From Paenibacillus aceti (GTDB lineage Bacteria; Bacillota; Bacilli; Paenibacillales; Paenibacillaceae), in contig NZ_KZ987724.1 in NCBI RefSeq assembly GCF_003614185.1, positions 3,345,379-3,409,378 of the forward strand: 64,000 nucleotides of DNA, read 5' to 3'. A program made the position numbers and the translations under genes. Shown here in pieces: positions 27,402 to 35,605 of the stretch. Position 1 is the stretch's first letter. Every line of letters begins with the position of its first letter. Under the pieces are notes generated by a model. That model was not told the DNA's origin and did no database searches. It saw only the letters and a list, made by a program, of their open reading frames with translations.

Positions 27402-28370
27402 ATGAAAAAAGTGACCAAAGGACAATGGAACGGTTATGATACGTATATCCTAAATAGCCGTGAACTTGAAGTCACACTGCTACCCCGCCTTGGTAATAAT
27501 GTAATCAGCATTTGGGATCATATTGAGCAGCGCCATGTGCTTCGCCGTCCCGAGGAGAGCGAGCTTGATTTCTACTTGCAGAAGCCGTACCATTTTGGCA
27601 TTCCCATGCTCATTCCGCCGGGCCGGATCCGCAAGGGACATTTCACTTATGCCGGACAGGAGTATCAATTTGACCGCAATACGGCCAATGACAATCATAT
27701 TCACGGACTTCACCGTACTCAGAGCTGGTGCGTTAGCGATATCGAGGAGGACGATGAAGGCTGTGCCGTAACAACTGAATTTATAACCTCAGACGATCCG
27801 AACTGGATGCGCCAGTTCCCGGTTCCGCTTAAATTAGAGATGACTTTACGTCTCCAAGGCAGTTCTTTGAAGCAGACGTTCAAAGTAACCCATCTGGGTG
27901 ACAAGCCTGCCCCGTTCGGTCTTGGCTTGCACACCTGGTTCTTGCTGGATGGCAAGCCTGAAGATTGGACGCTTAAACTGCCGGTATCCGCCATCTATTC
28001 CTCGAATGAGGAACTGATCACTACCGGAGACATCGTGCCACTAGGCGAGCTTGATCAGCTGAATACAGGGATGAATCTACAGGGAACCAACTTCGATACG
28101 ATGCTGCAAATTGGAGATAAACCTGTATCGGCCGAGCTGCTCCGCAAGGATGGTTACGGACTGCACTATTCCGCTGATCCCGCCTATTTCAAGCATTGGG
28201 TTCTGTATACGAAAGGTGATGCGGATCAATTTCTATGTATCGAGCCGTATACCTGGCTGCCGGATGCCCCGAATTCCAAGCACCCTGCGTCAGTCACCGG
28301 ACTGATCGATCTTCAGCCTGAACAGACCGTCGAATTCTATGTGAACCTGGATATGATTTATCCTTCCTGA
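27402..28370 (+). CDS. Aldose 1-epimerase family protein
   Basis: A 322-residue cytoplasmic protein of the GalM/aldose-epimerase superfamily (beta-sandwich). The conserved RNTANDNHIHGLHRTQSW block carries one catalytic His and GLGLHTWFLL the other. The catalytic Glu is probably in FLCIEPYTWLPDAPN. It interconverts sugar anomers, but the preferred sugar cannot be told. It is transcribed alone and ends in two hairpins. Confidence 0.88.
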   Translation: MKKVTKGQWNGYDTYILNSRELEVTLLPRLGNNVISIWDHIEQRHVLRRPEESELDFYLQKPYHFGIPMLIPPGRIRKGHFTYAGQEYQFDRNTANDNHIHGLHRTQSWCVSDIEEDDEGCAVTTEFITSDDPNWMRQFPVPLKLEMTLRLQGSSLKQTFKVTHLGDKPAPFGLGLHTWFLLDGKPEDWTLKLPVSAIYSSNEELITTGDIVPLGELDQLNTGMNLQGTNFDTMLQIGDKPVSAELLRKDGYGLHYSADPAYFKHWVLYTKGDADQFLCIEPYTWLPDAPNSKHPASVTGLIDLQPEQTVEFYVNLDMIYPS

Positions 28371-28391
28371 TGAAGACTGTCTGATATTTTC

Positions 28392-28417
28392 AAGAGCCCT
28401 TCCCGTGTAGGGCTCTT
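28392..28417 (+). terminator. Hairpin after aldose epimerase gene
   Basis: A 9-bp perfect stem AAGAGCCCT/AGGGCTCTT is followed by CGTATTATT, a weak T tract. It is probably the first of two tandem terminators. Confidence 0.65.
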
Positions 28418-28428
28418 CGTATTATTAG

Positions 28429-28458
28429 GCCAACCAGACATTTCTGGCTGGCTTTTTT
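28429..28458 (+). terminator. Second intrinsic terminator after aldose epimerase gene
   Basis: GCCAACCAGA pairs with TCTGGCTGGC (one mismatch) around a 4-base loop, followed by TTTTTT. Confidence 0.85.
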
Positions 28459-28516
28459 CTGCTTGATCACGCTAGACTTTTCAAATAATTACCACTTTGC
28501 AAATTAGCAGCTATAC

Positions 28517-28546
28517 TGAATATTTTATTCTGCAAAAACCATACTA
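28517..28546 (+). promoter_or_regulatory. Sigma G promoter of the SASP gene
   Basis: TGAATA (28517-28522), a 17-base spacer and CATACTA (28540-28546) match the forespore sigma G consensus as I know it, 31 bases before the SASP start. This predicts late forespore expression. Confidence 0.75.
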
Positions 28547-28576
28547 ACATCACAAAGGCCAAAGGAGGTGACAAAC

Positions 28577-28813
28577 ATGGCAGGTCAAAACCAAAGCCGC
28601 GGAAGCCGTTCCAACAACCTTGTTGTTCCTCAAGCAAATGCTGCATTGCAACAATTGAAGATGGAAGCTGCACAAGAGTTGGGCGTAACGATCCCACAAG
28701 ACGGTTACATGGGGAACCATACTTCTCGTGAAACTGGCTCCTTAGGAGGATACATTACAAAACGTCTGGTTCAAATGGCAGAGCAGCAATTGTCGGGTCG
28801 TTCTAACCTGTAA
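28577..28813 (+). CDS. Alpha/beta-type small acid-soluble spore protein
   Basis: A 78-residue DNA-binding spore protein. It has NNLVVPQANAALQQLKMEAAQELG and ...SRETGSLGGYITKRLVQMAEQQL, the two helical blocks of alpha/beta SASP, and the GPR protease cleavage region near ELGV. It coats and protects spore DNA. I chose ATG 28577; a GTG nine bases earlier lies inside the ribosome-binding site AAAGGAGGTGA and cannot be the start. A sigma G promoter precedes it. Confidence 0.95.
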   Translation: MAGQNQSRGSRSNNLVVPQANAALQQLKMEAAQELGVTIPQDGYMGNHTSRETGSLGGYITKRLVQMAEQQLSGRSNL

Positions 28814-28842
28814 TTCACTCTCTCCTGTTTCAAACCTATAAA

Positions 28843-28879
28843 AAGACAGGTGATCTGCATTCGCAGGTCGCCTGTCTTT
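28843..28879. terminator. Bidirectional terminator after SASP gene
   Basis: A long stem (AAAGACAGG with CCTGTCTTT, extended with mismatches through CTGC/GCAG) lies between the SASP gene and the converging 139-residue gene. The T run on the minus strand is the stronger one. Confidence 0.8.
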
Positions 28880-28896
28880 CACTATGATCTATAAAT

Positions 28897-29316
28897 TTAT
28901 GACGATAAATCTGATTCATTGTATGTATTTGCTGCATTCATTCTTGGGTATCTCTGTATCATTAAATTCGCCATATTATAATTGGACTCTAATATAGCGT
29001 CCACCATAATAGTGCTCTGCTTCAATGCAAACTCATAGCTGATTTCCCCATGAGTCCAGTAACGCTTATGCTTCAATGCTTCAAGTGCCATTGAACGAAA
29101 AGTATGAATCTGTTCGGAGGATAAGCCTCGTCCTTCTTCCTCTAACCGGCCATTTCGACCCGCAATCGGGTTATGACGTATGCCAAATTTACCAATCGTA
29201 TTATTGCGTATTTGGATGAATACGGTGCCCGATGTCATACCGCCAAGTTCTACAGCCAGTTCCTTAAATACGATATCGACTTGTCTTGCCAGAGAGAGCT
29301 GATCGGCAGTCAGCAT
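28897..29316 (-). CDS. Conserved-looking protein of unknown function
   Basis: A 139-residue soluble protein with no family I recognise. It has TVFIQIRNNTIGKFGIRHNPIAGRNG, a helical middle (SSEQIHTFRSMALEALKHKRYW) and a C-terminal helical stretch rich in Asn and Met. The ATG at 29316 is chosen because GGGAGGGTGA lies just before it and overlaps an in-frame GTG. It is transcribed alone towards the SASP terminator. Confidence 0.65.
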   Translation of the reverse strand: MLTADQLSLARQVDIVFKELAVELGGMTSGTVFIQIRNNTIGKFGIRHNPIAGRNGRLEEEGRGLSSEQIHTFRSMALEALKHKRYWTHGEISYEFALKQSTIMVDAILESNYNMANLMIQRYPRMNAANTYNESDLSS

Positions 29317-29504
29317 ATTCACCCTCCCTTCCTCTATAATTTCCCTAGAACTAGGGCTTATGTCTCATTATATGACAACTGACGACGGGGTACAACATTT
29401 TAAAACAAAAATGGTTATATATGACTATACAAATAACGACTTTATACCCTGTTTTACCACTTACAATACATAATTTGTAGATTAATTACAATGTTTAGGC
29501 GGAG

Positions 29505-29545
29505 AAAAAAGCCCTCCTTCGGTAGCAAACTACCTCAGGAAGGCT
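29505..29545 (-). terminator. Intrinsic terminator of pepF
   Basis: AGCCCTCCTTCGGTAG pairs with CTACCTCAGGAAGGCT with a few mismatches, followed on the minus strand by TTTTTT. It lies 10 bases after the stop of the oligoendopeptidase gene. Confidence 0.85.
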
Positions 29546-29555
29546 ATGAACTGTT

Positions 29556-31364
29556 CTATTTCGTCAGATCGAGGAACATTTGTGCGTCCGCAACAGCCAG
29601 TGCCATCGCCTCACGCCAGAAATCAGGCTTCGTCAAATCTGCATTCAGATGCTTGGCCGCCAATTCTTCTACCGTCATACGTCCGGTATCGCGAAGCAGC
29701 GCATCATATTTCGCTGCAAAGCCTTCCCCTTCCTTCAGCGCCCGCGCATAGATGCCGGTGCTGAACATATAGCCGAAGGTATACGGGAAGTTATAGAATG
29801 GCACATCTGTAATGTAGAAGTGCAGCTTGGAGGTCCAGAAGAGCGGATGATAACTTCCCAACGCTCCATGATAGGCCTCGCGCTGCGCTTCCTCCATTAG
29901 AGTCGATAGCTCGGAGACATCCAGCATCCCGGATTTCCGCTTCTCGTAGAAGCGGGTCTCGAACAAGAATCTGGCATGAATATTCATGAAGAAGGAGACG
30001 CTGTTCTGCACCTTCTCTGCCAGCAGGGCCAGCTTCTCTTCCTCGCTTCCCGCATTCTTCAGCAGAGCATCCGCCAGAATCATCTCGGCAAAGGTCGAAG
30101 CCGTCTCGGCCACATTCATCGCGTAATCCTGATTGAACTGCGGCAGTCCATCCATCAAATGCTGATGATACGCATGCCCCAGCTCATGAGCCAGCGTAGA
30201 AACATTGGAGTAGTTGCCGCCGAAGGTCATGAAAATCCGCGTCTGCTTGCTGACCGGAAGAGGGGTACAGAAGCCGCCAGGACGCTTCCCTGGACGGTCC
30301 TCGGCTTCAATCCAGCTACGATTGAATGCCTCAGTTGCGAAGTCGGCCATCTTCGGGCTGAATTTGCTGAATTGCTGTACGATATCCTCCGCCGCAGCTT
30401 GATAGCTTATCTTCGTCTCTGACTTGGCCAGCGGCGCATCTACGTCGCTCCAGCTAAGCTGGTCCACGCCGAGCAGCTTAGCTTTACGCTCCAAATAGGA
30501 GACGAAGATCGGCTTATTCTCTTCAATGACCTGCCACATCATATTCAATGTCTCGCTAGACATACGGTTAATCTGCAGCGGCTCCTTCAACGCATCTTCC
30601 CAACCGCGCTTCTCGTACAGCTTCAGGCGGAAGCCGGCCAGTCTGTTGAGTGTATCCGCGCTATAATCAGCCACTTGGGCCCAGGCCTTCTCCCACTCTA
30701 TGAAGGTTCTCTCCCGCACCTCACGATCCGAGTCGCTCAGCTTATTAGCCGCCTGACCGACGGATAGCGTAGATTTCTTCCCATCCTCATCGGTAAATGC
30801 CACACCAACCTTGGAGACGATCGTATCATAATGCTGTCCCCAGCCATGATATCCGTCCACCGCCAAATCTGCAGCCAGACTCTCCAATTCCGGAGACAGC
30901 TTCTCCCGCGCAGAATCACGCTTCTCATTCATGATGAAGGCGATTGGAGCGATCTCATCACGAGCGATCCATTCCTGCCACACCTGATCATCTGTATCCC
31001 GCAGCAAACTGTCGAACAAGGTCATCACATTATCCATCGCTGCACGCAGCGTAGTAACCCGGCCCGTCAGCTGAACCGCCTTCTTATCATGTTGATCCTG
31101 GGCGGTCAGGCATTCGACGAAGGCACTGGCTTCAAGCGCTCTCGCCCGCGCACTTTGTAGACCCTGGATCGTCTGGTCCAGAGCTATCGTTTCCTTCAAA
31201 TTTTGGGGTGCTGACGTTTGCTCTAATACTGAATGTAGCTCGGCAATATTAGCTTTCAATTCATCCAGGAACTTGGCAAATTGCTCCGAGGAAGAACCTC
31301 CGGGAAAGATAGAATCCAGATCCCAAGTCTCTACAAGCTGGTCATTTACTGATACCTGTTTCAT
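29556..31364 (-). CDS. M3 family oligoendopeptidase (PepF-like)
   Basis: A 602-residue cytoplasmic zinc peptidase. The HExxH site is in STLAHELGHAYHQH and the third ligand Glu lies some 25 residues on, near NVAETASTFAEM. The N-terminal helical region closes over the active site in this family. It degrades short peptides. Length and motif order are normal. It is transcribed alone. Confidence 0.93.
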   Translation of the reverse strand: MKQVSVNDQLVETWDLDSIFPGGSSSEQFAKFLDELKANIAELHSVLEQTSAPQNLKETIALDQTIQGLQSARARALEASAFVECLTAQDQHDKKAVQLTGRVTTLRAAMDNVMTLFDSLLRDTDDQVWQEWIARDEIAPIAFIMNEKRDSAREKLSPELESLAADLAVDGYHGWGQHYDTIVSKVGVAFTDEDGKKSTLSVGQAANKLSDSDREVRERTFIEWEKAWAQVADYSADTLNRLAGFRLKLYEKRGWEDALKEPLQINRMSSETLNMMWQVIEENKPIFVSYLERKAKLLGVDQLSWSDVDAPLAKSETKISYQAAAEDIVQQFSKFSPKMADFATEAFNRSWIEAEDRPGKRPGGFCTPLPVSKQTRIFMTFGGNYSNVSTLAHELGHAYHQHLMDGLPQFNQDYAMNVAETASTFAEMILADALLKNAGSEEEKLALLAEKVQNSVSFFMNIHARFLFETRFYEKRKSGMLDVSELSTLMEEAQREAYHGALGSYHPLFWTSKLHFYITDVPFYNFPYTFGYMFSTGIYARALKEGEGFAAKYDALLRDTGRMTVEELAAKHLNADLTKPDFWREAMALAVADAQMFLDLTK

Positions 31365-31473
31365 CGAAATATCATCCTTTCTTTATTTTAAACTGTCCCG
31401 CAGGAACTGTGGAACTGATCCGATTTAAAGTGTATAACTATAAGTATACTCTTGATAGGAGGCATGTTCCATT

Positions 31474-31647
31474 ATGAAACCATTGCAAATCTCGCCGGAG
31501 ACGGCCGTGAAGCTAGCCGCAGAGCTAAAAGTACCGATCGAGCACCTGATGCATATGCCGCAGCATATTCTGCTGCAGAAGCTCGCCGAATTGGCCAGGA
31601 AAGACAACGGGAACAGCCCTTCCGAAGGTAAGGATGAACCGAAATGA
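31474..31647 (+). CDS. yycC: YycC-family small protein
   Basis: A 57-residue protein beginning MKPLQISPETAVKLAAEL, then KVPIEHLMHMPQHILLQKL. This is close to my memory of Bacillus YycC. The function is unknown. It has AGGAGG at proper spacing from the ATG. Its stop codon overlaps the start of the next gene (ATGA), so the two are coupled. Confidence 0.82.
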   Translation: MKPLQISPETAVKLAAELKVPIEHLMHMPQHILLQKLAELARKDNGNSPSEGKDEPK

Positions 31648-31883
31648 TCCCTTTTAATAAAGCACTGCCTTATGACATCATCATGGGTGATGTTTATGTC
31701 CCGCTATGTCCTTTCTGCCAAAGCGACAATGTGCTGATTGCGAAGTTAAAGCCGACCGATATTATTCGGGCGCGGGAGGGCAAGAAGAAGATGCTGGTCT
31801 TCCCTTGCTGCGGTAATAAAATTACTGTGCTGGATAGCGACAATGATTATTTATTAACCGACACGATCGTTCGCAAAAATTAA
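31644..31883 (+). CDS. Small cysteine-pair protein of unknown function
   Basis: A 79-residue protein with CPFC at residues 22-25 and a CC pair in VFPCCGNKITVLD, the layout of a small zinc-binding fold. It overlaps the yycC stop by four bases. No family name comes to mind. Metal binding is inferred from the cysteines only. Confidence 0.7.
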   Translation: MIPFNKALPYDIIMGDVYVPLCPFCQSDNVLIAKLKPTDIIRAREGKKKMLVFPCCGNKITVLDSDNDYLLTDTIVRKN

Positions 31884-31913
31884 ATAAACCAACGGTTAAT
31901 TCATATGCAAAAA

Positions 31914-31972
31914 AATAGGGGCTATTCAATTCCTGTTCAATGAACGATCCAAGGATCGATATGCCCCTATTT
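31914..31972 (-). terminator. Intrinsic terminator of the DUF2225 gene
   Basis: AAATAGGGGC and GCCCCTATTT form the base of a long hairpin with an inner GATCC/GGATC pair. On the minus strand TTTTTTT follows. It may also act on the plus strand for the yycC pair. Confidence 0.8.
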
Positions 31973-31975
31973 CAG

Positions 31976-32674
31976 TTAATCTTGCATTTCCTCTGGCAGC
32001 TCATGCCCGCCGTTCAGCATCTCTTCGCGTAATAAAGCCCATTGTTCCCGCGAAGCCCGGATCATGGCAGCATCCATAATCCTCTTGTCATTGATCACTC
32101 TGGAGAACCATTTCACCGCTTCATTCAAATTCCCCGTACGGCGATTCAATTCTCCGATCAGATACATCAATCTGGCGTCATTGCCTAAATCGCTCTCCGT
32201 CTCGAATACTCGTATGTACGATTCCAAAGAATACTGCAAGAACCGCTTTTCCTGCTCGCGATCCTCTTTGTATCTATACAACCATGCGATATGATGCAGA
32301 AGACTGGCAATAATCCGTTCTTTCTCATTGATCGTCTGGGCGCATAACAACCCTAGCTTATAAGTCTCAAGAGCCGCTTCCCAGTCCCGTTCGCCTCCGT
32401 AATCCCGCTTGATCAGGCGTGCTTCAATTTCTTCGTGGAAACGGGCTTTCTGACGATCATTCAGCCGTTCGGTCGAATTCTCCGTAGAGGCAAATCCACA
32501 GGAAGGGCAGACCCGCACGACGTAATAATCAGGGTTCTCATTTCGGTAATATCCACAAAAATCGGTATCCGTCTTTATCGCTCTTTTGAAGCTGGGACGA
32601 ACTCGCGAAGTCGTGAATTCTTGATCACAATAATGACAGTTCACTTTAATCGTAAAGAGAGGTTCTAGTTCCAA
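31976..32674 (-). CDS. DUF2225 protein
   Basis: A 232-residue soluble protein. The N-terminus has two CxxC pairs (CHYCDQEF and VRVCPSCGF), likely binding zinc. The rest is helical, with repeat-like segments (LYRYKEDREQEKRFLQYSLESYIRVFE, GELNRRTGNLNEAVKWFSRV) that resemble tetratricopeptide repeats. This is the DUF2225 family, of unknown function. The globin gene lies just upstream on the same strand, 26 bases away. Confidence 0.85.
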   Translation of the reverse strand: MELEPLFTIKVNCHYCDQEFTTSRVRPSFKRAIKTDTDFCGYYRNENPDYYVVRVCPSCGFASTENSTERLNDRQKARFHEEIEARLIKRDYGGERDWEAALETYKLGLLCAQTINEKERIIASLLHHIAWLYRYKEDREQEKRFLQYSLESYIRVFETESDLGNDARLMYLIGELNRRTGNLNEAVKWFSRVINDKRIMDAAMIRASREQWALLREEMLNGGHELPEEMQD

Positions 32675-32700
32675 GCTGCATACTTCCTTTCCATCTCTCG

Positions 32701-33099
32701 TTAAAGATCATTGTTATCGCTGCTTGCCGTGTTCACAAAGTGATGGGCAGGACCTGACAGCCGCTTAATAACAACGCTGCGTAACGGCTCATCCACTCCG
32801 ATCTCCTCAAGCGCCGCCTGCATACAAGCTAACCAAGCTTCCGCCCTCTCCGGGGTCACTTGAAAACCCATATGACGCGCCCGCATCATCGGATGTCCAT
32901 ACGCATCGGAATACAGGGAGGGCCCTCCGAAGAATTGCGACAGGAACATGTACTGCTTCTCCATCACCGGATTAATATCCGCAGGGAAAAGAGGACCGAT
33001 TAGCGGATCGACGACAACACGCGGATAGAAAGCCTCTACCAGGCGTCTAAGCGTCTTGGCCCCGCCAAGATTATCGTAAATGCTCAGATTAGGGTTCAC
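32701..33099 (-). CDS. Truncated haemoglobin (group II, YjbI-like)
   Basis: A 132-residue 2-on-2 globin. IYDNLGGAKTLRRLVEAFY is the N-terminal block. The proximal haem ligand is His in RARHMGFQV, and YMFLSQFFGGPSLYSDAYG is the group II signature. It binds oxygen or NO. It starts with GTG about 11 bases after AGGAG. In many Bacillales it lies near thiol-stress genes; here its neighbour is DUF2225. Confidence 0.92.
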   Translation of the reverse strand: MNPNLSIYDNLGGAKTLRRLVEAFYPRVVVDPLIGPLFPADINPVMEKQYMFLSQFFGGPSLYSDAYGHPMMRARHMGFQVTPERAEAWLACMQAALEEIGVDEPLRSVVIKRLSGPAHHFVNTASSDNNDL

Positions 33100-33149
33100 C
33101 CTGCATTCATCTCCTAACTTGTTGGCACTAAGATAAATTATACCAAAAA

Positions 33150-33173
33150 AAAATAAAAGCTCCTATCGGAGCT
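33150..33173 (-). terminator. Intrinsic terminator after the 31-residue ORF
   Basis: AAGCTCC/GGAGCTT (33156-33162 and 33167-33173) around a 4-base loop, followed on the minus strand by TTTATTTTTTTTT. It lies 25 bases after the stop of the small ORF at 33199, which supports that ORF being a gene. Confidence 0.8.
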
Positions 33174-33198
33174 TATTGCAAGATGGAAATTTAGTTCA

Positions 33199-33294
33199 TT
33201 AGTAGCTACGCCAGTCCTCTTCACCCGGATGGACGAGAGAGGCGCGAATAACGTATACAAAGGCGCATACGAGAAGCCCGGCAACAAAACTCAT
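33199..33294 (-). CDS. 31-residue single-pass membrane peptide
   Basis: MSFVAGLLVCAFVYVIRAS followed by LVHPGEEDWRSY. One membrane segment and an acidic short tail. A GGGGTGG stretch precedes the ATG, and a strong terminator follows the stop. It lies between the globin gene and ylbJ. No family is recognised. The terminator placement is the best evidence that it is real. Confidence 0.5.
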   Translation of the reverse strand: MSFVAGLLVCAFVYVIRASLVHPGEEDWRSY

Positions 33295-33392
33295 ATTCAA
33301 CCACCCCATCCAAAAATGAATTTTATAGTGCTATTTTACCATACGCATATAAAAAAAACAGCACCTTATGTAATCGTTTTCTTATTTTTTTG

Positions 33393-33422
33393 GTGATGTT
33401 TGTCCTGCCGATTTCATACACT
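33393..33422 (+). promoter_or_regulatory. Sigma E promoter of ylbJ
   Basis: GTGATGTTT (33393-33401), a 13-base spacer and CATACACT (33415-33422) fit the mother-cell sigma E consensus. ylbJ is a sigma E gene in Bacillus, which agrees. Confidence 0.7.
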
Positions 33423-33452
33423 TCATTATGACCCAAGTGGAGGCGTTGATTC

Positions 33453-34697
33453 ATGAACAAGATCTGGACCACCGCTATGGTTCCTCTAATCGCTCTAATC
33501 CTCGCCGTCATGATGCTGATTTATCCGTTGGCCTCATGGGAAGCCGGTGTCCGAGGCTTGGCGATTTGGTGGGACGTACTGTTTCCGTCTTTGTTTCCCT
33601 TCTTTGTAATATCCGAGCTGATGCTCGGTTTTGGTATTGTTCATTTTATAGGCAAGCTGCTGGACCCGTTAATGCAGCCTTTATTTCGCATTCCCGGGAC
33701 AGGCGGCTTTGTCGCGGCCATGAGCTTCGCTTCCGGTTATCCCGTCAGTGCCAAGCTGACAACCCAGCTGCGCAGACAATTATTGATAGGACGGGAGGAA
33801 GGAGAACGGCTGGTTGCCTTCACTACGACTTCAGATCCGATCTTCTTGATCGGAGCCGTATCGGTCGGCTTCTTCGGGAACCAGAGACTCGCGGGTGCTC
33901 TTGCCCTCGTTCACTATGGCAGCGCAATTATCGTCGGCTTAATCATGAGATTTTACGGCAGAAAGCAGGAAATCCATGCTCCTCGAACGACCTCTTCTTC
34001 CCCGACTGAAGCGCGATTCAGCCTTAAGCAGGCCGTTAAAGCGATGCATCAGGCCCGGATGATGGATGGCCGGAGTTTAGGAGAACTGATGCGCCAGTCT
34101 ATCCTCTCTTCATTACAGCTTATGATGGTTGTCGGAGGACTGGTCGTATTTTTTTCCGTTATATTAGAGGTCCTGACATCCGCAAATGTCATGAGCTTTT
34201 TCTATAGCGCTGTAGAAGCACTGTTGACCTTCTTCCATCTGCCGTCTGACCTGGCCCAAGCCTTCGTCGGAGGGACTTTCGAAGTGACGCTTGGGGCAAA
34301 AGCCTCAGCGGCCCCGACCGATGTTCCGTTTATGTTCAGAGCGGCGGCAGCAGCCTTTATTCTCTCCTGGGGTGGTCTGTCCGTACATGCCCAGGTGGCG
34401 AGCATTTTGAATGACGCGGATCTGCGTTACCTTCCCTTCTTATTCGCCCGACTATTGCACGCATTTCTGGCCACAGCACTCATGCTGCTTGTCTGGAAGC
34501 CGCTCATGCATACGAGTCCATCATTCAAGGGTCTGGAGCAGCCGGAAAATCTGCTGCAGAGATGGAATGAGGTACCGGGACTTTTCATCCTGTTTGTGAA
34601 GATCGTGCTGACACTGCTTATTTTATCTCTTTTAGCGCGAATCATTCAGCAGCTTCTCAGTTCCCTCCCCTGGCAAAAAGATAAAACGAAAAAATGA
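33453..34697 (+). CDS. ylbJ: Sporulation integral membrane protein YlbJ
   Basis: A 414-residue protein with about eight to ten membrane segments. It carries nucleoside-gate-like motifs (LFPSLFPFFVISELMLGFG, SFASGYPVSAKL, FTTTSDPIFLIGAVSVGFFG) typical of YlbJ. It is needed for spore cortex formation in Bacillus. A sigma E promoter lies upstream. nadK begins 75 bases after the stop. Confidence 0.92.
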   Translation: MNKIWTTAMVPLIALILAVMMLIYPLASWEAGVRGLAIWWDVLFPSLFPFFVISELMLGFGIVHFIGKLLDPLMQPLFRIPGTGGFVAAMSFASGYPVSAKLTTQLRRQLLIGREEGERLVAFTTTSDPIFLIGAVSVGFFGNQRLAGALALVHYGSAIIVGLIMRFYGRKQEIHAPRTTSSSPTEARFSLKQAVKAMHQARMMDGRSLGELMRQSILSSLQLMMVVGGLVVFFSVILEVLTSANVMSFFYSAVEALLTFFHLPSDLAQAFVGGTFEVTLGAKASAAPTDVPFMFRAAAAAFILSWGGLSVHAQVASILNDADLRYLPFLFARLLHAFLATALMLLVWKPLMHTSPSFKGLEQPENLLQRWNEVPGLFILFVKIVLTLLILSLLARIIQQLLSSLPWQKDKTKK

Positions 34698-34772
34698 GAC
34701 ATTGTGTTATTTTTCATAATTGATTATGATCTTTACAGGTATTATATAAAGTTTGCAAAGGAGCCCATCAAC

Positions 34773-35579
34773 TTGAGATATTACGTTCTGGACCGCGGAG
34801 ATCAGCTATCCCAGGATCTCAGCAGGTCCTTTCACGAATTGGCGGGGGCGCAAGGATTGAAGCTTGATGCCGAGTCCCCCGATATTGTTGTGTCTATTGG
34901 CGGGGATGGTACGATGCTCCACGCATTTCATACATTCATTGACCGTGCCTCTTCCATCGCCTTCGTCGGAGTACATACCGGTCATCTCGGCTTCTATGCC
35001 GACTGGAAGGCGGATGAAATTCCTGAGCTTGTCCAGCTGATGAGCGGACAAAAAGACAGACGGCAATTAAACCCAAGGATTGTCCATTATCCCCTGCTGG
35101 AAGTAGAGGTGATCAAGAAATCCGGTACTTCCTCCTTCATCTGCCTCAATGAATTTACTCTAAAAAGTGTGGATGGCGGCACGATCGTGGCCCAGGTAGA
35201 CATTAACGACCAAATGTTCGAGATGTTCAGAGGTGACGGGATCTGCGTATCTACTCCTTCAGGAAGTACAGCTTACAACAAGAGCCTTGGCGGTGCTATG
35301 GTCCATCCGTCCATAGAAGCCATGCAGATTTCCGAGATCGCTTCGATTAATAATCGGGTCTTCCGTACAATGGGTTCAGCCCTTGTGCTGCCCAAGCATC
35401 ACCATTGCGATATCTACTCGCGTAAAGAGCAGAATCTGATGCTCACGATCGATCATATCAATACACCTGTAAATGATCTTATCTCGGTCCGATGCCAGGT
35501 AGCCGAGCAGAAGATCAGCTTTGTGCGCTACCGTCCTTTTCCTTTCTGGAATCGGGTTCGCAATGCATTTCTAGGTTAA
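34773..35579 (+). CDS. nadK: NAD kinase
   Basis: A 268-residue cytoplasmic kinase making NADP from NAD. The GGDGT motif is in VVSIGGDGTMLHAFH, and the substrate-binding NE/D loop and SGSTAYNKSLGGA are present. The TTG start at 34773 follows AAAGGAG by nine bases and gives the normal length for the Bacillus enzyme. The S41 protease gene follows after 26 bases. Confidence 0.94.
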   Translation: MRYYVLDRGDQLSQDLSRSFHELAGAQGLKLDAESPDIVVSIGGDGTMLHAFHTFIDRASSIAFVGVHTGHLGFYADWKADEIPELVQLMSGQKDRRQLNPRIVHYPLLEVEVIKKSGTSSFICLNEFTLKSVDGGTIVAQVDINDQMFEMFRGDGICVSTPSGSTAYNKSLGGAMVHPSIEAMQISEIASINNRVFRTMGSALVLPKHHHCDIYSRKEQNLMLTIDHINTPVNDLISVRCQVAEQKISFVRYRPFPFWNRVRNAFLG

Positions 35580-35605
35580 TTCTACTTTGCAAAGGATGGA
35601 CGAAG

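Noticed and set aside
33428-34009. 193-codon plus-strand frame overlapping ylbJ
   Set aside because: It is the +1 shadow of the conserved YlbJ frame.
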